Assembly: GCF_000376425.1 (NCBI RefSeq)
Contig: NZ_AQWL01000002.1
Coordinates: 268,574 to 332,573, forward strand
Length of the DNA: 64,000 bases
Direction of reading: 5' to 3'
DNA from: Thiobacillus denitrificans DSM 12475
Lineage (GTDB): Bacteria > Pseudomonadota > Gammaproteobacteria > Burkholderiales > Thiobacillaceae
Shown one piece after another: positions 1 to 9,097 of the stretch. A model generated the notes under the pieces. That model was not told where the DNA came from, did no database searches, and saw only the letters and a list, made by a program, of their open reading frames with translations. Numbering within the stretch: position 1 is the first letter of the stretch; every line of letters begins with the position of its first letter. A program made the position numbers and the translations under genes.

Positions 1-2777
1 TTGCGGGCAGCTTCGGCTTCCGGAAACTTCGGCTGGGCGACCAGCAGGGCCTGCAGTTCCTTTTTCGCCTGTGGCGTGTTGCCACTCCGCGCCAGGGCGA
101 CAGCATAGTGATAGCGTATCGAGGCTGCGCGGGGGGCTGCCGCGACGGCTTTTTTCAACCATTCCAGCCCGCCCGCAAGCTCGCCCTTTTCAACCAGTAT
201 CCATCCCAGAGTGTCCTGGATCCCCGGCGAATCGGGGGCTAGTGCGAGCGCGTGTTCGGCGGTGACCTGGGCGCGTTGGTCCTGCTCGCGCTGGTAAAGG
301 GTGGCCAAGTTGTTCAGGAAATCCACCCGCTTGGGTTCGAGGCGCAGCAAATACTCGTACTGGGCTATGGCATTGCGGTTGCGTCCAGTCATCAGGTAAT
401 ACTCGGCGGCGTAGGCGCGCACCAGCTTGTCCTGCGGATGTTGTTTCAGCCAGGCTGCGATCTTCTCATCGGCGCGCTTGGTGTTCCCGGAAAAATGCAG
501 TGCGCGCAACAGCTTTATGGTCGCTGCGGTGGACTGACGACGTTTCAACGCCTGCTCATACGGAGCCACAGCCTGGGTCGCCTGCCCCTGGGCGATGCGG
601 ATGTCGCCTTCGCGCTCATAGCCCAGTGGGGCCTCGGGCTGGCCAGCCTGGAATTGCCGGGCGATCTGCAATGCGGCTTCGAACCTGTTTTCCGATAATT
701 CCAATAGCAGCAGGGCGTCCTGCACCTGAATGCTTGAGGGTTCAAGTTCACGTGCCTTGAGCAGAGTGGCGCGGGCGGCACTCGCCTGATCGTTGGCGAG
801 CTGGGCGCGCGCCAGGCGCAACCGGACTGCGGTTGAGCGTGGGGAGAGTTCCGCCAGCTTTCCGAAGGTGGAGAGCGCGCTGCCTACTTCGCCCATGGCC
901 AGTTGAATGTCCCCGAGGACGCCTAGTGCGGCGGTATCGTTCGGATGAGCATCATTCGCCTGGCGCGCATAGACCAACGCCTTGGCGCTGTTGCCTTGAT
1001 TCAGGTAAAAATTACTCAGCAGAACTGGTGGCTGAGCAGCCTGCGGTGCGCTCTTGTGAGCCCGTTCTAGCCACGCGAGCTGCTCCGCGAGATTGCCGGT
1101 GCGCCTGGCGAGGCCCGCCAGTCCGAGCATGGCGTCGAGGTTTGATTTGTCGGCCTTGAGAACGGCTTCGAAGCGGGCCTTGGCAGCCGCGGGTTTGTTA
1201 TCGTAAAGGTCCAGTTCGGCCAGGTTGGCCGTGGCTGGGAGGTACGTGGGATCGAGCTTGACTGCCTTTTCGAAATTTTCGCGCGCCCTTGGGTAATCCT
1301 GCTGGCTGAGATAGACCAGGCCCCGGAAATTCCAGGGCTGAGGGCTGTTGGGCGCCTTCTTTTCCAGTGCGGCGATGCTTTGCAGTGCTGCGTCGAATTG
1401 ACGATTGCGAATCTGGTCAAGGATCAGGGTTGAGTCCGCGCCTTGCCATGCCGCATCCATGGCGCTGGCTGCGCGCAAGTCGTCCAGTGCACGCGGGTCG
1501 CCTTGGCCGAGGCGCGCCCTGGCCAGTTGCGTACGAATGCCTGCATTTCCGGGCTGCAGCGCGGCCGCCTTCTCGAAATGGCGGTTGGCGTCGGTGTATT
1601 GTTTTCTGGCCATGGCAATTTCGCCGGCAAGCAAGCGTATCGCGACATCTTCCGAGTGATCCGGGTCGGTTTTTTCGATGGTTTTGGCCGCATCATCGAT
1701 CCGCCCTTGGCTCAGTTGCACCGCCGCAAGCAAGCGATTGGCATAGAGATGACGGGGCCAGCTTTGCACAACACGATTCAGTTGCGTTTCCGCTGTCTGC
1801 ATATTGCCCTTGGCATACTCAATTGCGCCACTCAGCAACAAGCTGGGCAGATGGCCCGAGGCGAGCTGCAAGGCACGTGCGACGTGGTCGCGCGCAATGT
1901 CGATCTTTTTCTCGTTGAAGGCGATCAAGGCCAGCACATACTCGCTGAGGAAATGCTTGGGGTAGAGTGAGTGTATGCGCTCGGCGTCTTGGGTGGCGGC
2001 CTTGTAATCCTTGAGGTCGACCAGGAGCGATGCCCGCTCCACCAGTGCATCCAGATCAACGTCATTGGCTTTGAGCGCACTGTCCAAGGCTTTGCGGGCC
2101 TCGTCCGGCCGGTTTTCCGTACGCTCCAGTTTGGCAAGAGAGACCCAGCTTTCAGCTGACAGCGGAGCTATTTGGGTGGCCCTGATCAATGCGCTTCTTG
2201 CCGCGTCTGCATGTCCCTGCGCGTATTCGCAGCCTGCAATGCCGATCAGCGACTTGTGCCATTGGGGGTCGATTCGACTAGACTCCTCGAAAAGCGCACA
2301 CCCTTCGGGAAATTTGTGCAAGCCGAGCAAGGCGTCAGCCCGCAATTGCATGGCCCGGGCACGGGCGCGCGGGTTGGCATTGTCGGAGATTTGAGTTTCG
2401 TCCAGGATGCGCTGATATTCCTTGCTCTGCAGGTAAGCTTCTCCCAGCAGGGGCGTGATCCGTGCTTCGCTCACCCCGAGTTTGCGCGCCTGCGTGAGTT
2501 CCTTGATTGCGCTGTCCGCCTGCTTGAATTCAAGATAGGCCTCTCCGAGCATCAAGCGGGCCTGGGGATTGTCGGGCGATTTCTGAATGGCGTTCTTGAG
2601 CTGGATCACCATGCCTTTGCGGTTGCCGTTCGCTCCCATGTCCTTGGCGAGTTCAATATGCTCTTCGGCGGACAGGCTGGATTCCTTGCTACAGCCCTGC
2701 AATGGCGCGAGTGTGCTCAAAACGGCTGAGGTGATCAGCGCGGCACGAAGCGAGGTAAAAGGCTTGAAGTAAGACAT
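1..2777 (-). CDS. prsT: PrsT-like TPR-repeat lipoprotein of the PEP-CTERM/EPS system, first copy, C-terminus beyond window
   Basis: About 925 codons are open from the ATG at 2777 to the window edge with no stop, so the gene is nearly complete (family members run about 900-940 residues). The N-terminus is a lipoprotein signal: a hydrophobic stretch ending in LQGC, with Cys about residue 29. The rest is a chain of tetratricopeptide repeats, for example the segment with AALEKK and NFRGLVYL. An AGAGGAT ribosome site lies 8 bases before the ATG. It is collinear with the downstream-starting paralogue at 2818-5595, only 40 bases away. Known PrsT proteins accompany exosortase/EPS loci and probably scaffold export in the periplasm; that role here is inferred. 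Confidence 0.85.
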   Translation of the reverse strand, partial: MSYFKPFTSLRAALITSAVLSTLAPLQGCSKESSLSAEEHIELAKDMGANGNRKGMVIQLKNAIQKSPDNPQARLMLGEAYLEFKQADSAIKELTQARKLGVSEARITPLLGEAYLQSKEYQRILDETQISDNANPRARARAMQLRADALLGLHKFPEGCALFEESSRIDPQWHKSLIGIAGCEYAQGHADAARSALIRATQIAPLSAESWVSLAKLERTENRPDEARKALDSALKANDVDLDALVERASLLVDLKDYKAATQDAERIHSLYPKHFLSEYVLALIAFNEKKIDIARDHVARALQLASGHLPSLLLSGAIEYAKGNMQTAETQLNRVVQSWPRHLYANRLLAAVQLSQGRIDDAAKTIEKTDPDHSEDVAIRLLAGEIAMARKQYTDANRHFEKAAALQPGNAGIRTQLARARLGQGDPRALDDLRAASAMDAAWQGADSTLILDQIRNRQFDAALQSIAALEKKAPNSPQPWNFRGLVYLSQQDYPRARENFEKAVKLDPTYLPATANLAELDLYDNKPAAAKARFEAVLKADKSNLDAMLGLAGLARRTGNLAEQLAWLERAHKSAPQAAQPPVLLSNFYLNQGNSAKALVYARQANDAHPNDTAALGVLGDIQLAMGEVGSALSTFGKLAELSPRSTAVRLRLARAQLANDQASAARATLLKARELEPSSIQVQDALLLLELSENRFEAALQIARQFQAGQPEAPLGYEREGDIRIAQGQATQAVAPYEQALKRRQSTAATIKLLRALHFSGNTKRADEKIAAWLKQHPQDKLVRAYAAEYYLMTGRNRNAIAQYEYLLRLEPKRVDFLNNLATLYQREQDQRAQVTAEHALALAPDSPGIQDTLGWILVEKGELAGGLEWLKKAVAAAPRAASIRYHYAVALARSGNTPQAKKELQALLVAQPKFPEAEAAR

Positions 2778-2817
2778 GGGCAACATCCTCTGGATATTCT
2801 GTCAGGCGCTCAACAGG

Positions 2818-5595
2818 TCATTGCTTGGAAAGCTGGTTATGGAGTGTTCGGGCGGCATCCATGTCTCTGAAGCTGTTGCCGCTATCGAGTAAATTGCCGA
2901 GTTCCATAAGGGCCCTTTTTTTATCCCCAGCCAGATACAGGGTGTACGCCACATGCCACTGGATGTCGGCGTTATCGGGCACAGCAGCACTGGCTTTGCG
3001 CAAATACTGCAGACCTTGGGCCGGCTGGCCGGAATTGGCCAGGATCCAGCCATAGGTATCCAGCACCGCCGGGTTGCCCGGCTGCAGCTTCTGCGCCTGC
3101 TCGGCAAACACGGCTGCACGTGGGTCACCCGATTCGTATAGTACCCATGCCAGATTGTTCAACACCATCAGATTGCCGGGATTGCTCTTGTTCAACACCA
3201 GGTAATGCTCGGCCGCTGCAGGGTACTGCTGGCGCTTGGTCAGGCTTTCCGCCAGGGCGGCCCGGATGGCGGCGTCTTGCGGATGGGTCGCGAGCCAGGT
3301 GATGAGACGTTTTTCGCCCTCCTCGGCGCGCTGGGTGGCCGTGAAGGCCCGCAACTGGCGAACGAGCATGGCGCCCGCAGGAGCCCGCTTGTGCGCCTGC
3401 TCGAATGCCGCGATGGCGGCGGGATAGTCCTTGCGCGCGAGCGCGGCATCACCTTCGAGAATGAACCCTGCTGCATTGTCCGGCTTTTGCTGCTGCAAGT
3501 GACGGGCGAGGGCATGGGCTTCGTCGAAACGCGTACTCTGGACCTCGACGTTGCCGAGCAGCATTTGTGCGTCGAGAGAATCGGGCTGGATACGCAGGGC
3601 ATCCTGCAGGGTTTTGCGCGCGCCGGGCAGATCCCGGGTGACATTCTGTACGGTAGCGAGCTTGATCAGCGGGGCGGCCTGGCCGGGCAGAAGTTCGACC
3701 AGCTTGCGGTAGCTGCCCAGCGCGTTGGTGGTGTCGCCGAGCGCCAGCTGCGTGGTGCCGAGCAGATCGAGTGCGGCAGGGTTGGCGGGCTGGACGCTGA
3801 CGGCTTCGCGCGCAACCGCAAGCGCCTTGTTGCGATCGCCCTTGGCAAGCAGGTGGCGCGCCAAGGCCGTCCGCGGCTGCAGGGCCTGCGGATGGGCTGC
3901 GGCCGCCTTTTCCAGCCAGTTAACGTAGGTTTTCTCGTCCTGGCTGCGCAAGCCCAGATCGGCAAGCGCAAGCATGGCGTTGAGATGCCTGGGGTCTGCC
4001 TTGAGAATACCTTCGAAGCGCTGGCGTGCGGCGGCGGGCTGTTTGTCCTTCAGATCGAGTCGCGCCAGATTGGCAGCGGCGGGGAAAAATGCAGGGTCGA
4101 GTTTGAGCGCCTGGCTAAAGCTGTCGCGCGCACGTGCGATGTCCTGTTTGCCGAGATAGGCGCCCCCGCGGTAGTTCCAAGTGAGCGGATTGGCGGCCTG
4201 TTTCTTTTCCAGTGCCGCGATGCTTGTCAGCGCAGCATCGAACTGTTTTTGATTCAACTGGCTGAGGATGATGATGGTGTCGGCGCGGTTGCTGGCACTG
4301 TCTCCTCCCATCGCGGCGGCGGTCTGCAGATCGGCCATGGCGCGCTGGTCGCCCAGGGCGAGTCGGGAAATGCCCAGTTCGGTGCGGATGGCGGCATTGT
4401 CAGGATTGTGCTGAGCGGCCTGCTCAAAATACGCCGCAGCCTGGGCAAAATCCTTTTTGGCCTGTGCAATTTCGCCGGCGACGATCAATACGCCGGCGTC
4501 ATGGCCGGCCGATTTGAGCGCGGGAGCCAGCGTGTGCGCCGCCTCGTCGGGGCGGCCCAGGCGCAACTGGGTGGCGGCAAGCAGACGCAGGGTGTACAGG
4601 TTGCCCGGCGTGGCCTTGCGCACCTTGTTGAGATGTGCCTCGGCAGTCTGCAGATTGCCCAATGCGAATTCGATCGAGCCGCCCAGCAGCAGCGCGGGCA
4701 CATAGTCTGGTGCTGCCTTCAGCACGCCAGCCAGTTGATCGCGCGCCTGCGTGATCTGTTTCTCGTTGAAGTCGATGAGGGCCTGGGTATACCGTGCCTG
4801 CAGGTTTTTGGGCATGACTTTCAACACGGCGTCCACTTCCTTGCGCGCGTCAGCCAGCCGGCGCTCGCTGATGGCGATGTCTGCCAGCGCAAGACGGGCC
4901 TGGATGTTCCGGGAGTCGAGCTTGAGGAGCTCGCGGTATACCGCAGCGGCTTCGGCAGGATGCCGGGTGGCGCGCAGCAGTTCGCCCTTGAGCAGCAGGC
5001 TGTCGCGGTGCCTGGGATCGGCACGCAGGGCCTGGTCGAGCTGCTGCGAGGCCAGGTCGGCCTTGCCGTCGGCCAGCGCCAGGTGTGCCAGCGCCAGATT
5101 CACTTCGGCATGGCCGGGCGTGGCCTGTTGCGCGTGCTGCAGGATTTTTCGCGCGTCCTCCTTGCGGCCCAGCCCGAGTTCGGCGGTGGCGCGCAGGGCA
5201 TGCAGGGTGGAAGCGTCCGGGTCGTCGTCGGCCGGAACCGGCAGCTCGTCCAGTACACGCTGGTATTCGCGCTGGCCCAGCAACGCGCGGGCGATCATCG
5301 GATTGACGACACCGACGGCGTAGCCCGCGTTGCGGGCCTGCCGGAATTCCTTTTCGGCGCTGGGCAGATCAAGCAGGTCGAAATAGAGCTGGCCCAGTTC
5401 AAAGCGGGCTTCGGCATTGTTTTTGTCTTCTGCAACGGCGTTCTTCAACTGAATCATCGCCGTCTTGTAGTCCCCCGCCGCGATCGATGCCCGGGCTTCG
5501 GTCACCAGAGGGCGGTCGTTACGGTCACAGGCGGTCAGTAGCGTGCCGACAATCAGCAGCGCGAGCAGCCGTTTCACAGGGGCAAAGTGAGCCAT
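2818..5595 (-). CDS. prsT: PrsT TPR-repeat lipoprotein, second (complete) copy
   Basis: The start is set at 5595, where GAGG precedes the ATG by five bases and a lipobox signal peptide begins (MAHFAPVKRLLALL then LLTAC, Cys about residue 23). A further-upstream in-frame start at 5643 would bury this signal. The 925-residue product is almost entirely TPR repeats, fitting a periplasmic, outer- or inner-membrane anchored protein-protein scaffold. It is the standard companion of PrsK/PrsR in PEP-CTERM exosortase systems. The start is 45 bases after prsR, so it is probably in the same transcript. It is a clear paralogue of the gene at 1-2777; both share the AALEKK region and neighbouring repeat units. 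Confidence 0.9.
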   Translation of the reverse strand: MAHFAPVKRLLALLIVGTLLTACDRNDRPLVTEARASIAAGDYKTAMIQLKNAVAEDKNNAEARFELGQLYFDLLDLPSAEKEFRQARNAGYAVGVVNPMIARALLGQREYQRVLDELPVPADDDPDASTLHALRATAELGLGRKEDARKILQHAQQATPGHAEVNLALAHLALADGKADLASQQLDQALRADPRHRDSLLLKGELLRATRHPAEAAAVYRELLKLDSRNIQARLALADIAISERRLADARKEVDAVLKVMPKNLQARYTQALIDFNEKQITQARDQLAGVLKAAPDYVPALLLGGSIEFALGNLQTAEAHLNKVRKATPGNLYTLRLLAATQLRLGRPDEAAHTLAPALKSAGHDAGVLIVAGEIAQAKKDFAQAAAYFEQAAQHNPDNAAIRTELGISRLALGDQRAMADLQTAAAMGGDSASNRADTIIILSQLNQKQFDAALTSIAALEKKQAANPLTWNYRGGAYLGKQDIARARDSFSQALKLDPAFFPAAANLARLDLKDKQPAAARQRFEGILKADPRHLNAMLALADLGLRSQDEKTYVNWLEKAAAAHPQALQPRTALARHLLAKGDRNKALAVAREAVSVQPANPAALDLLGTTQLALGDTTNALGSYRKLVELLPGQAAPLIKLATVQNVTRDLPGARKTLQDALRIQPDSLDAQMLLGNVEVQSTRFDEAHALARHLQQQKPDNAAGFILEGDAALARKDYPAAIAAFEQAHKRAPAGAMLVRQLRAFTATQRAEEGEKRLITWLATHPQDAAIRAALAESLTKRQQYPAAAEHYLVLNKSNPGNLMVLNNLAWVLYESGDPRAAVFAEQAQKLQPGNPAVLDTYGWILANSGQPAQGLQYLRKASAAVPDNADIQWHVAYTLYLAGDKKRALMELGNLLDSGNSFRDMDAARTLHNQLSKQ

Positions 5596-5639
5596 TGAAA
5601 CCTCAAGAATTCCTTGAAGGTAAGGTGTGCAACGCGGAT

Positions 5640-6992
5640 TCATTTCATCCCGATTTTCGCCATCAGGTCGTACAGTGTGGGCCGCGTGATGCCGAGCAGT
5701 TCGGCGGCCTGGGCAATGCTGCCGTCACTGTGCGCGAGGGCGCGGCCGACTGCCAGCCGCTCGGCGTTTTCGCGCGCCTGGCGCAGGTTGAACGGCTGCG
5801 GTTCGGCCTGGGCGGCATCCAGGCCGAGATCGGCCGCCGTGATCTGGGTGCCGTCCGCCATGATGGTTGCGCGCTTGATGATGTTTTCCATTTCACGCAC
5901 GTTGCCAGGCCAGACATGTGTTTCGAGCGCGCCCAGCGCATCGGCAGTGAAACCCCGAAGGTTGCGCCCCTGCTCGCGTGCGTAGCGCTCGAGGAAGGCC
6001 TGCGCCAAGAGGACGGCGTCGCCAGGTCGTTCGCGCAGCGGCGGAATTTTTACCGTGATTTCGGATAGCCGGTAATACAGGTCTTCGCGGAAGCTGCCTT
6101 CGCGGATCATGTCGGCGAGGTCGCGGTGGGTGGCGCAGACGACGCGCACATCGACCGGAATCTCGCCGCGTCCGCCGAGTCGCTCGATCACGCGTTCCTG
6201 CAGGAAACGCAGCAGCTTGGCCTGCAGCGGCATCGGCAAATCGCCGATTTCGTCGAGAAACAGGGTGCCTTCATTGGCATACTCGATACGGCCGATGGTC
6301 TGTTTGGCGGCGCCCGTGAACGCGCCTTTTTCATAGCCGAACAGTTCGGATTCCAGCAGGGTGTCGGGGATCGCCGCGCAATTGATGGCGACAAAGCGTT
6401 TGCCGGCACGCGGCGACAGTTCGTGCACGCCGCGCGCCAGCACTTCCTTGCCGGTGCCGGATTCGCCCAGCAACAGCACGGTTGCGTTGGCCGGGGCGAC
6501 TTTCTCCACGGTGCGGCAGATCTTGAGCATCGGCTCGCTGCTGGTGATCAGGCCCTGCAGGGTGGAGCCGCGCTGCCTGGCGGCCAGCAGGCGGTTCTCG
6601 GCCTCCAGCGCATGGACATGCAGCGCACGCGCAATCATCAGCGCCAGCACGTCGGGGTCGAACGGTTTCTGGAAAAAATCGTAGGCGCCGATATGGATCG
6701 CCTTCACCGCGTTGCTGCGATCGAGATTGCCGGTGACGACGATGACCTTGGTGGCGGGGGCGAGTGAAAGAATCTGCTGCAGGGCGGCCAGGCCTTCGGT
6801 GGCGCCGTCCGCGTCAGGCGGCAGGCCAAGATCGAGCAGCACCACCGCGGGCTCGTGGCGGCGCAGCTGGACGATGGCGCTGTCGCGGTCGGCGGCCATC
6901 ACCAGTTCGTAGTCGGCGAGGCTCCACTTCAGCTGTTTTTGCAGCCCGGGATCGTCTTCCACCAGCAGAATCTTTTGTTTGGCGTCGCTCAT
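5640..6992 (-). CDS. prsR: PrsR, sigma-54-dependent response regulator of the PEP-CTERM system
   Basis: 450 residues with the NtrC-type order: receiver domain (phospho-acceptor Asp54 in LLDLGLPP), AAA+ domain with Walker A GESGTGKE at 176-183, the sigma-54 contact motif GAFTGA at 223-228 and Walker B LFLDEIG at 244-250, then a Fis-type HTH at the C-terminus (AAELLGITRPTLYDLM). The intact GAFTGA means it should activate RpoN promoters. Its ATG overlaps the prsK stop by four bases, so kinase and regulator are translationally coupled. A candidate sigma-54 promoter before the sugar transferase of the same operon (10528-10543) is a plausible target. Confidence 0.93.
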   Translation of the reverse strand: MSDAKQKILLVEDDPGLQKQLKWSLADYELVMAADRDSAIVQLRRHEPAVVLLDLGLPPDADGATEGLAALQQILSLAPATKVIVVTGNLDRSNAVKAIHIGAYDFFQKPFDPDVLALMIARALHVHALEAENRLLAARQRGSTLQGLITSSEPMLKICRTVEKVAPANATVLLLGESGTGKEVLARGVHELSPRAGKRFVAINCAAIPDTLLESELFGYEKGAFTGAAKQTIGRIEYANEGTLFLDEIGDLPMPLQAKLLRFLQERVIERLGGRGEIPVDVRVVCATHRDLADMIREGSFREDLYYRLSEITVKIPPLRERPGDAVLLAQAFLERYAREQGRNLRGFTADALGALETHVWPGNVREMENIIKRATIMADGTQITAADLGLDAAQAEPQPFNLRQARENAERLAVGRALAHSDGSIAQAAELLGITRPTLYDLMAKIGMK

Positions 6993-9073
6993 GCGGCGTC
7001 TCCTTGGTTTTCAGGATGAGTATCCAGCGGCAGGCTGAGACGGAAGCGGGTGCCGCTTCCCGGCGTGCTGTCCACCTCGATCGTTCCACCCAGCGCACGC
7101 AGGGTTTCACGGCATTCATACGCACCGATGCCCATGCCCGCACCCTTGGTGGAGTCGAACGGCTGGAACAGGCGGGTACGGATGAATTCGTCGTCCATGC
7201 CGCTGCCGCTGTCGATGATTTCAACCATGGCCTGTCCGGACTCTTCGAATCCGCGCAGGGTGACGTCGCCGGTCGCAGGCGTCGCCTCCAGCGCATTTTG
7301 CAGCAGATGGCCGATGGCGCGGACGAGCCGTTCGCGTTCGGCGCGTACGCGCAGACTGGACGGCGGCAAGGCCAGGAGAGGCCGTAACTTGAACGCCTGC
7401 TTGCTGGCGACGGCCTCGGTCAGGATATCCGCCAGCGCCACCGACTGTGCGTGCGTTTCGCCGCTGCCGCGCCGCAATTGCGCCAGCACCTTATTCATGC
7501 GGGCGACGGCGTTTTCCACCGTGTCCAGCATGTCGGTCTGGAACTCGGGGTTGTGCTTGTGCTTTTCGGCATTGGCCAGCAACAGGGACAGCTGGGCGAT
7601 GAGATTTTTCAGGTCGTGGATGACGAAGGTGGTGGTGCGGTTGAACGATTCGAACTGGCGCGCCACGATGAGCTGGTTGGAGGCACGCATCTGCGCCAGG
7701 TGCGCCGCTGCCTGGCGTGCCGCCACCTTGAGCAGGTCGCTGACTTCCCAGTTGAAGCTGACATTGCCCAAGGAATGCTTGAGCACGACAAAGCCGAGCA
7801 GTTCATCGTGCAGCATCAGCGGCACCACCAGCCAGGCATCGTCGGTGTTCTGCAGCCATGCCGGCGTATCCAGGTCGCCATAGAGGTCGCGGCGCACCTT
7901 CATTTCATCCAGATCCACCACCCATTGCTTGCTGGCGAGCCACTGGATGAAAGGGGCGTCGGCCGGCTCGACGCCCTGCAGGTCAGCCCAGTTCCAGTGG
8001 CTGGCACGCTGATAGCCGGCATCGCCCTCGCGCATCCACAGTGCGCCGCCGGGACTTTCGAGCAGCTTGGCAAGGGCCTCGACTGCCCGTTCGCAGAGTT
8101 GCTCGCCGGGCTGGCCTTCGGTGAGGGTGCGGGTGAAGTTGAGCCATTCTTCACGGTAGTCGTAACGGTAGCTGAAAAAATGCTTGGACAGAAACACCCG
8201 CAGCCGCGCGCGCAGGGTGCCGGAAAACATCAGCAGCACCAGCAGCATGGCGGCGGCGAAGACGAACACGGTCTGCACCACGTCGCCCCATTCGCCGCCG
8301 AACAGGCGCAGGTAATAGCCGGCGCCCGCCATCAGCAGCAGATACACACCGGCCCCCAGCAAGCTGGCGGTATGGAACGCCATGCTGCGCGACAGTCCGA
8401 CCGGCGCCGCCCATTCCGGGTTGCGCGCCGCGGAAACCGCGATCAGCGGCGTCACCAGCGCCGCCACATAGCCGCGCGCCGCCCATACCTGGGCATCCAT
8501 CGCGCCGAACAGCGCGGCGTTGGCATGCAGATAGAAATCGTAAACGAATAATCCGCCCAGCCCCAGGCAGAGAAACTTGATCGCCCAGCGGTCTTCCGGG
8601 CGGGTACTGCGGTATACCTGTTCGACCAGAACCAGCCCCATCACGGTGAGCAGCACCAGCCCCAGATTGCCGGCCCATTGCGCCAGCACCGGCCGGGCGG
8701 GAGCGATGAAATGAACCGCGCTGGCGAGCAGCAGGCCGCCGACAAGCAGGCCGCCGAGAATACGCATAAAACGCAGTGGCGCGGGCAGTGCGGTAGCCGG
8801 CGGCAGGCGCAGCCGCAGGATGTAGAACAGCAGCGCCAGCCAGGCGCCGTTGCGCGCCACTTCGGCGGCGAGTTCCTGCCGCGGCGCCAACAGCCCCCAG
8901 GCGGTGAGTGCCGACAGCGCGCCCCAGACGGCGCTGAGCCCGGTGGCGAGCACCAGCAGCCGCCCCTGCGGCCGCCGCCGCCAACTGGCGACAATGAGGC
9001 CGGACAGCCCCAGATAGGCCAGGGTTGCCAGGCCATAGCCGACAGTCGCCAGGAGAAGCAGGGTGTCGGGCAT
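6989..9073 (-). CDS. prsK: PrsK, membrane sensor histidine kinase of the PEP-CTERM system
   Basis: 694 residues. The first about 290 residues carry roughly eight to ten hydrophobic membrane segments, followed by a GAF-like region (about 310-465) and a histidine kinase core with His486 in VIHDLKNL and G-boxes near the C-terminus (DSGSGMDDEFI, GAGMGIGAYECR). This long N-terminal membrane part is typical of the PEP-CTERM kinase family. It is the cognate kinase of the coupled PrsR gene. The signal it senses is not known from the sequence. Confidence 0.92.
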   Translation of the reverse strand: MPDTLLLLATVGYGLATLAYLGLSGLIVASWRRRPQGRLLVLATGLSAVWGALSALTAWGLLAPRQELAAEVARNGAWLALLFYILRLRLPPATALPAPLRFMRILGGLLVGGLLLASAVHFIAPARPVLAQWAGNLGLVLLTVMGLVLVEQVYRSTRPEDRWAIKFLCLGLGGLFVYDFYLHANAALFGAMDAQVWAARGYVAALVTPLIAVSAARNPEWAAPVGLSRSMAFHTASLLGAGVYLLLMAGAGYYLRLFGGEWGDVVQTVFVFAAAMLLVLLMFSGTLRARLRVFLSKHFFSYRYDYREEWLNFTRTLTEGQPGEQLCERAVEALAKLLESPGGALWMREGDAGYQRASHWNWADLQGVEPADAPFIQWLASKQWVVDLDEMKVRRDLYGDLDTPAWLQNTDDAWLVVPLMLHDELLGFVVLKHSLGNVSFNWEVSDLLKVAARQAAAHLAQMRASNQLIVARQFESFNRTTTFVIHDLKNLIAQLSLLLANAEKHKHNPEFQTDMLDTVENAVARMNKVLAQLRRGSGETHAQSVALADILTEAVASKQAFKLRPLLALPPSSLRVRAERERLVRAIGHLLQNALEATPATGDVTLRGFEESGQAMVEIIDSGSGMDDEFIRTRLFQPFDSTKGAGMGIGAYECRETLRALGGTIEVDSTPGSGTRFRLSLPLDTHPENQGDAA

Positions 9074-9097
9074 GGAAACGGCTTCAGGCGCGCGCGG

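Noticed and set aside
3205-5541. Long open frame (778 codons) antisense to prsT
   Set aside because: It mirrors the TPR gene frame in GC-rich DNA, has no ribosome site or family features, and its sequence is composition-driven.
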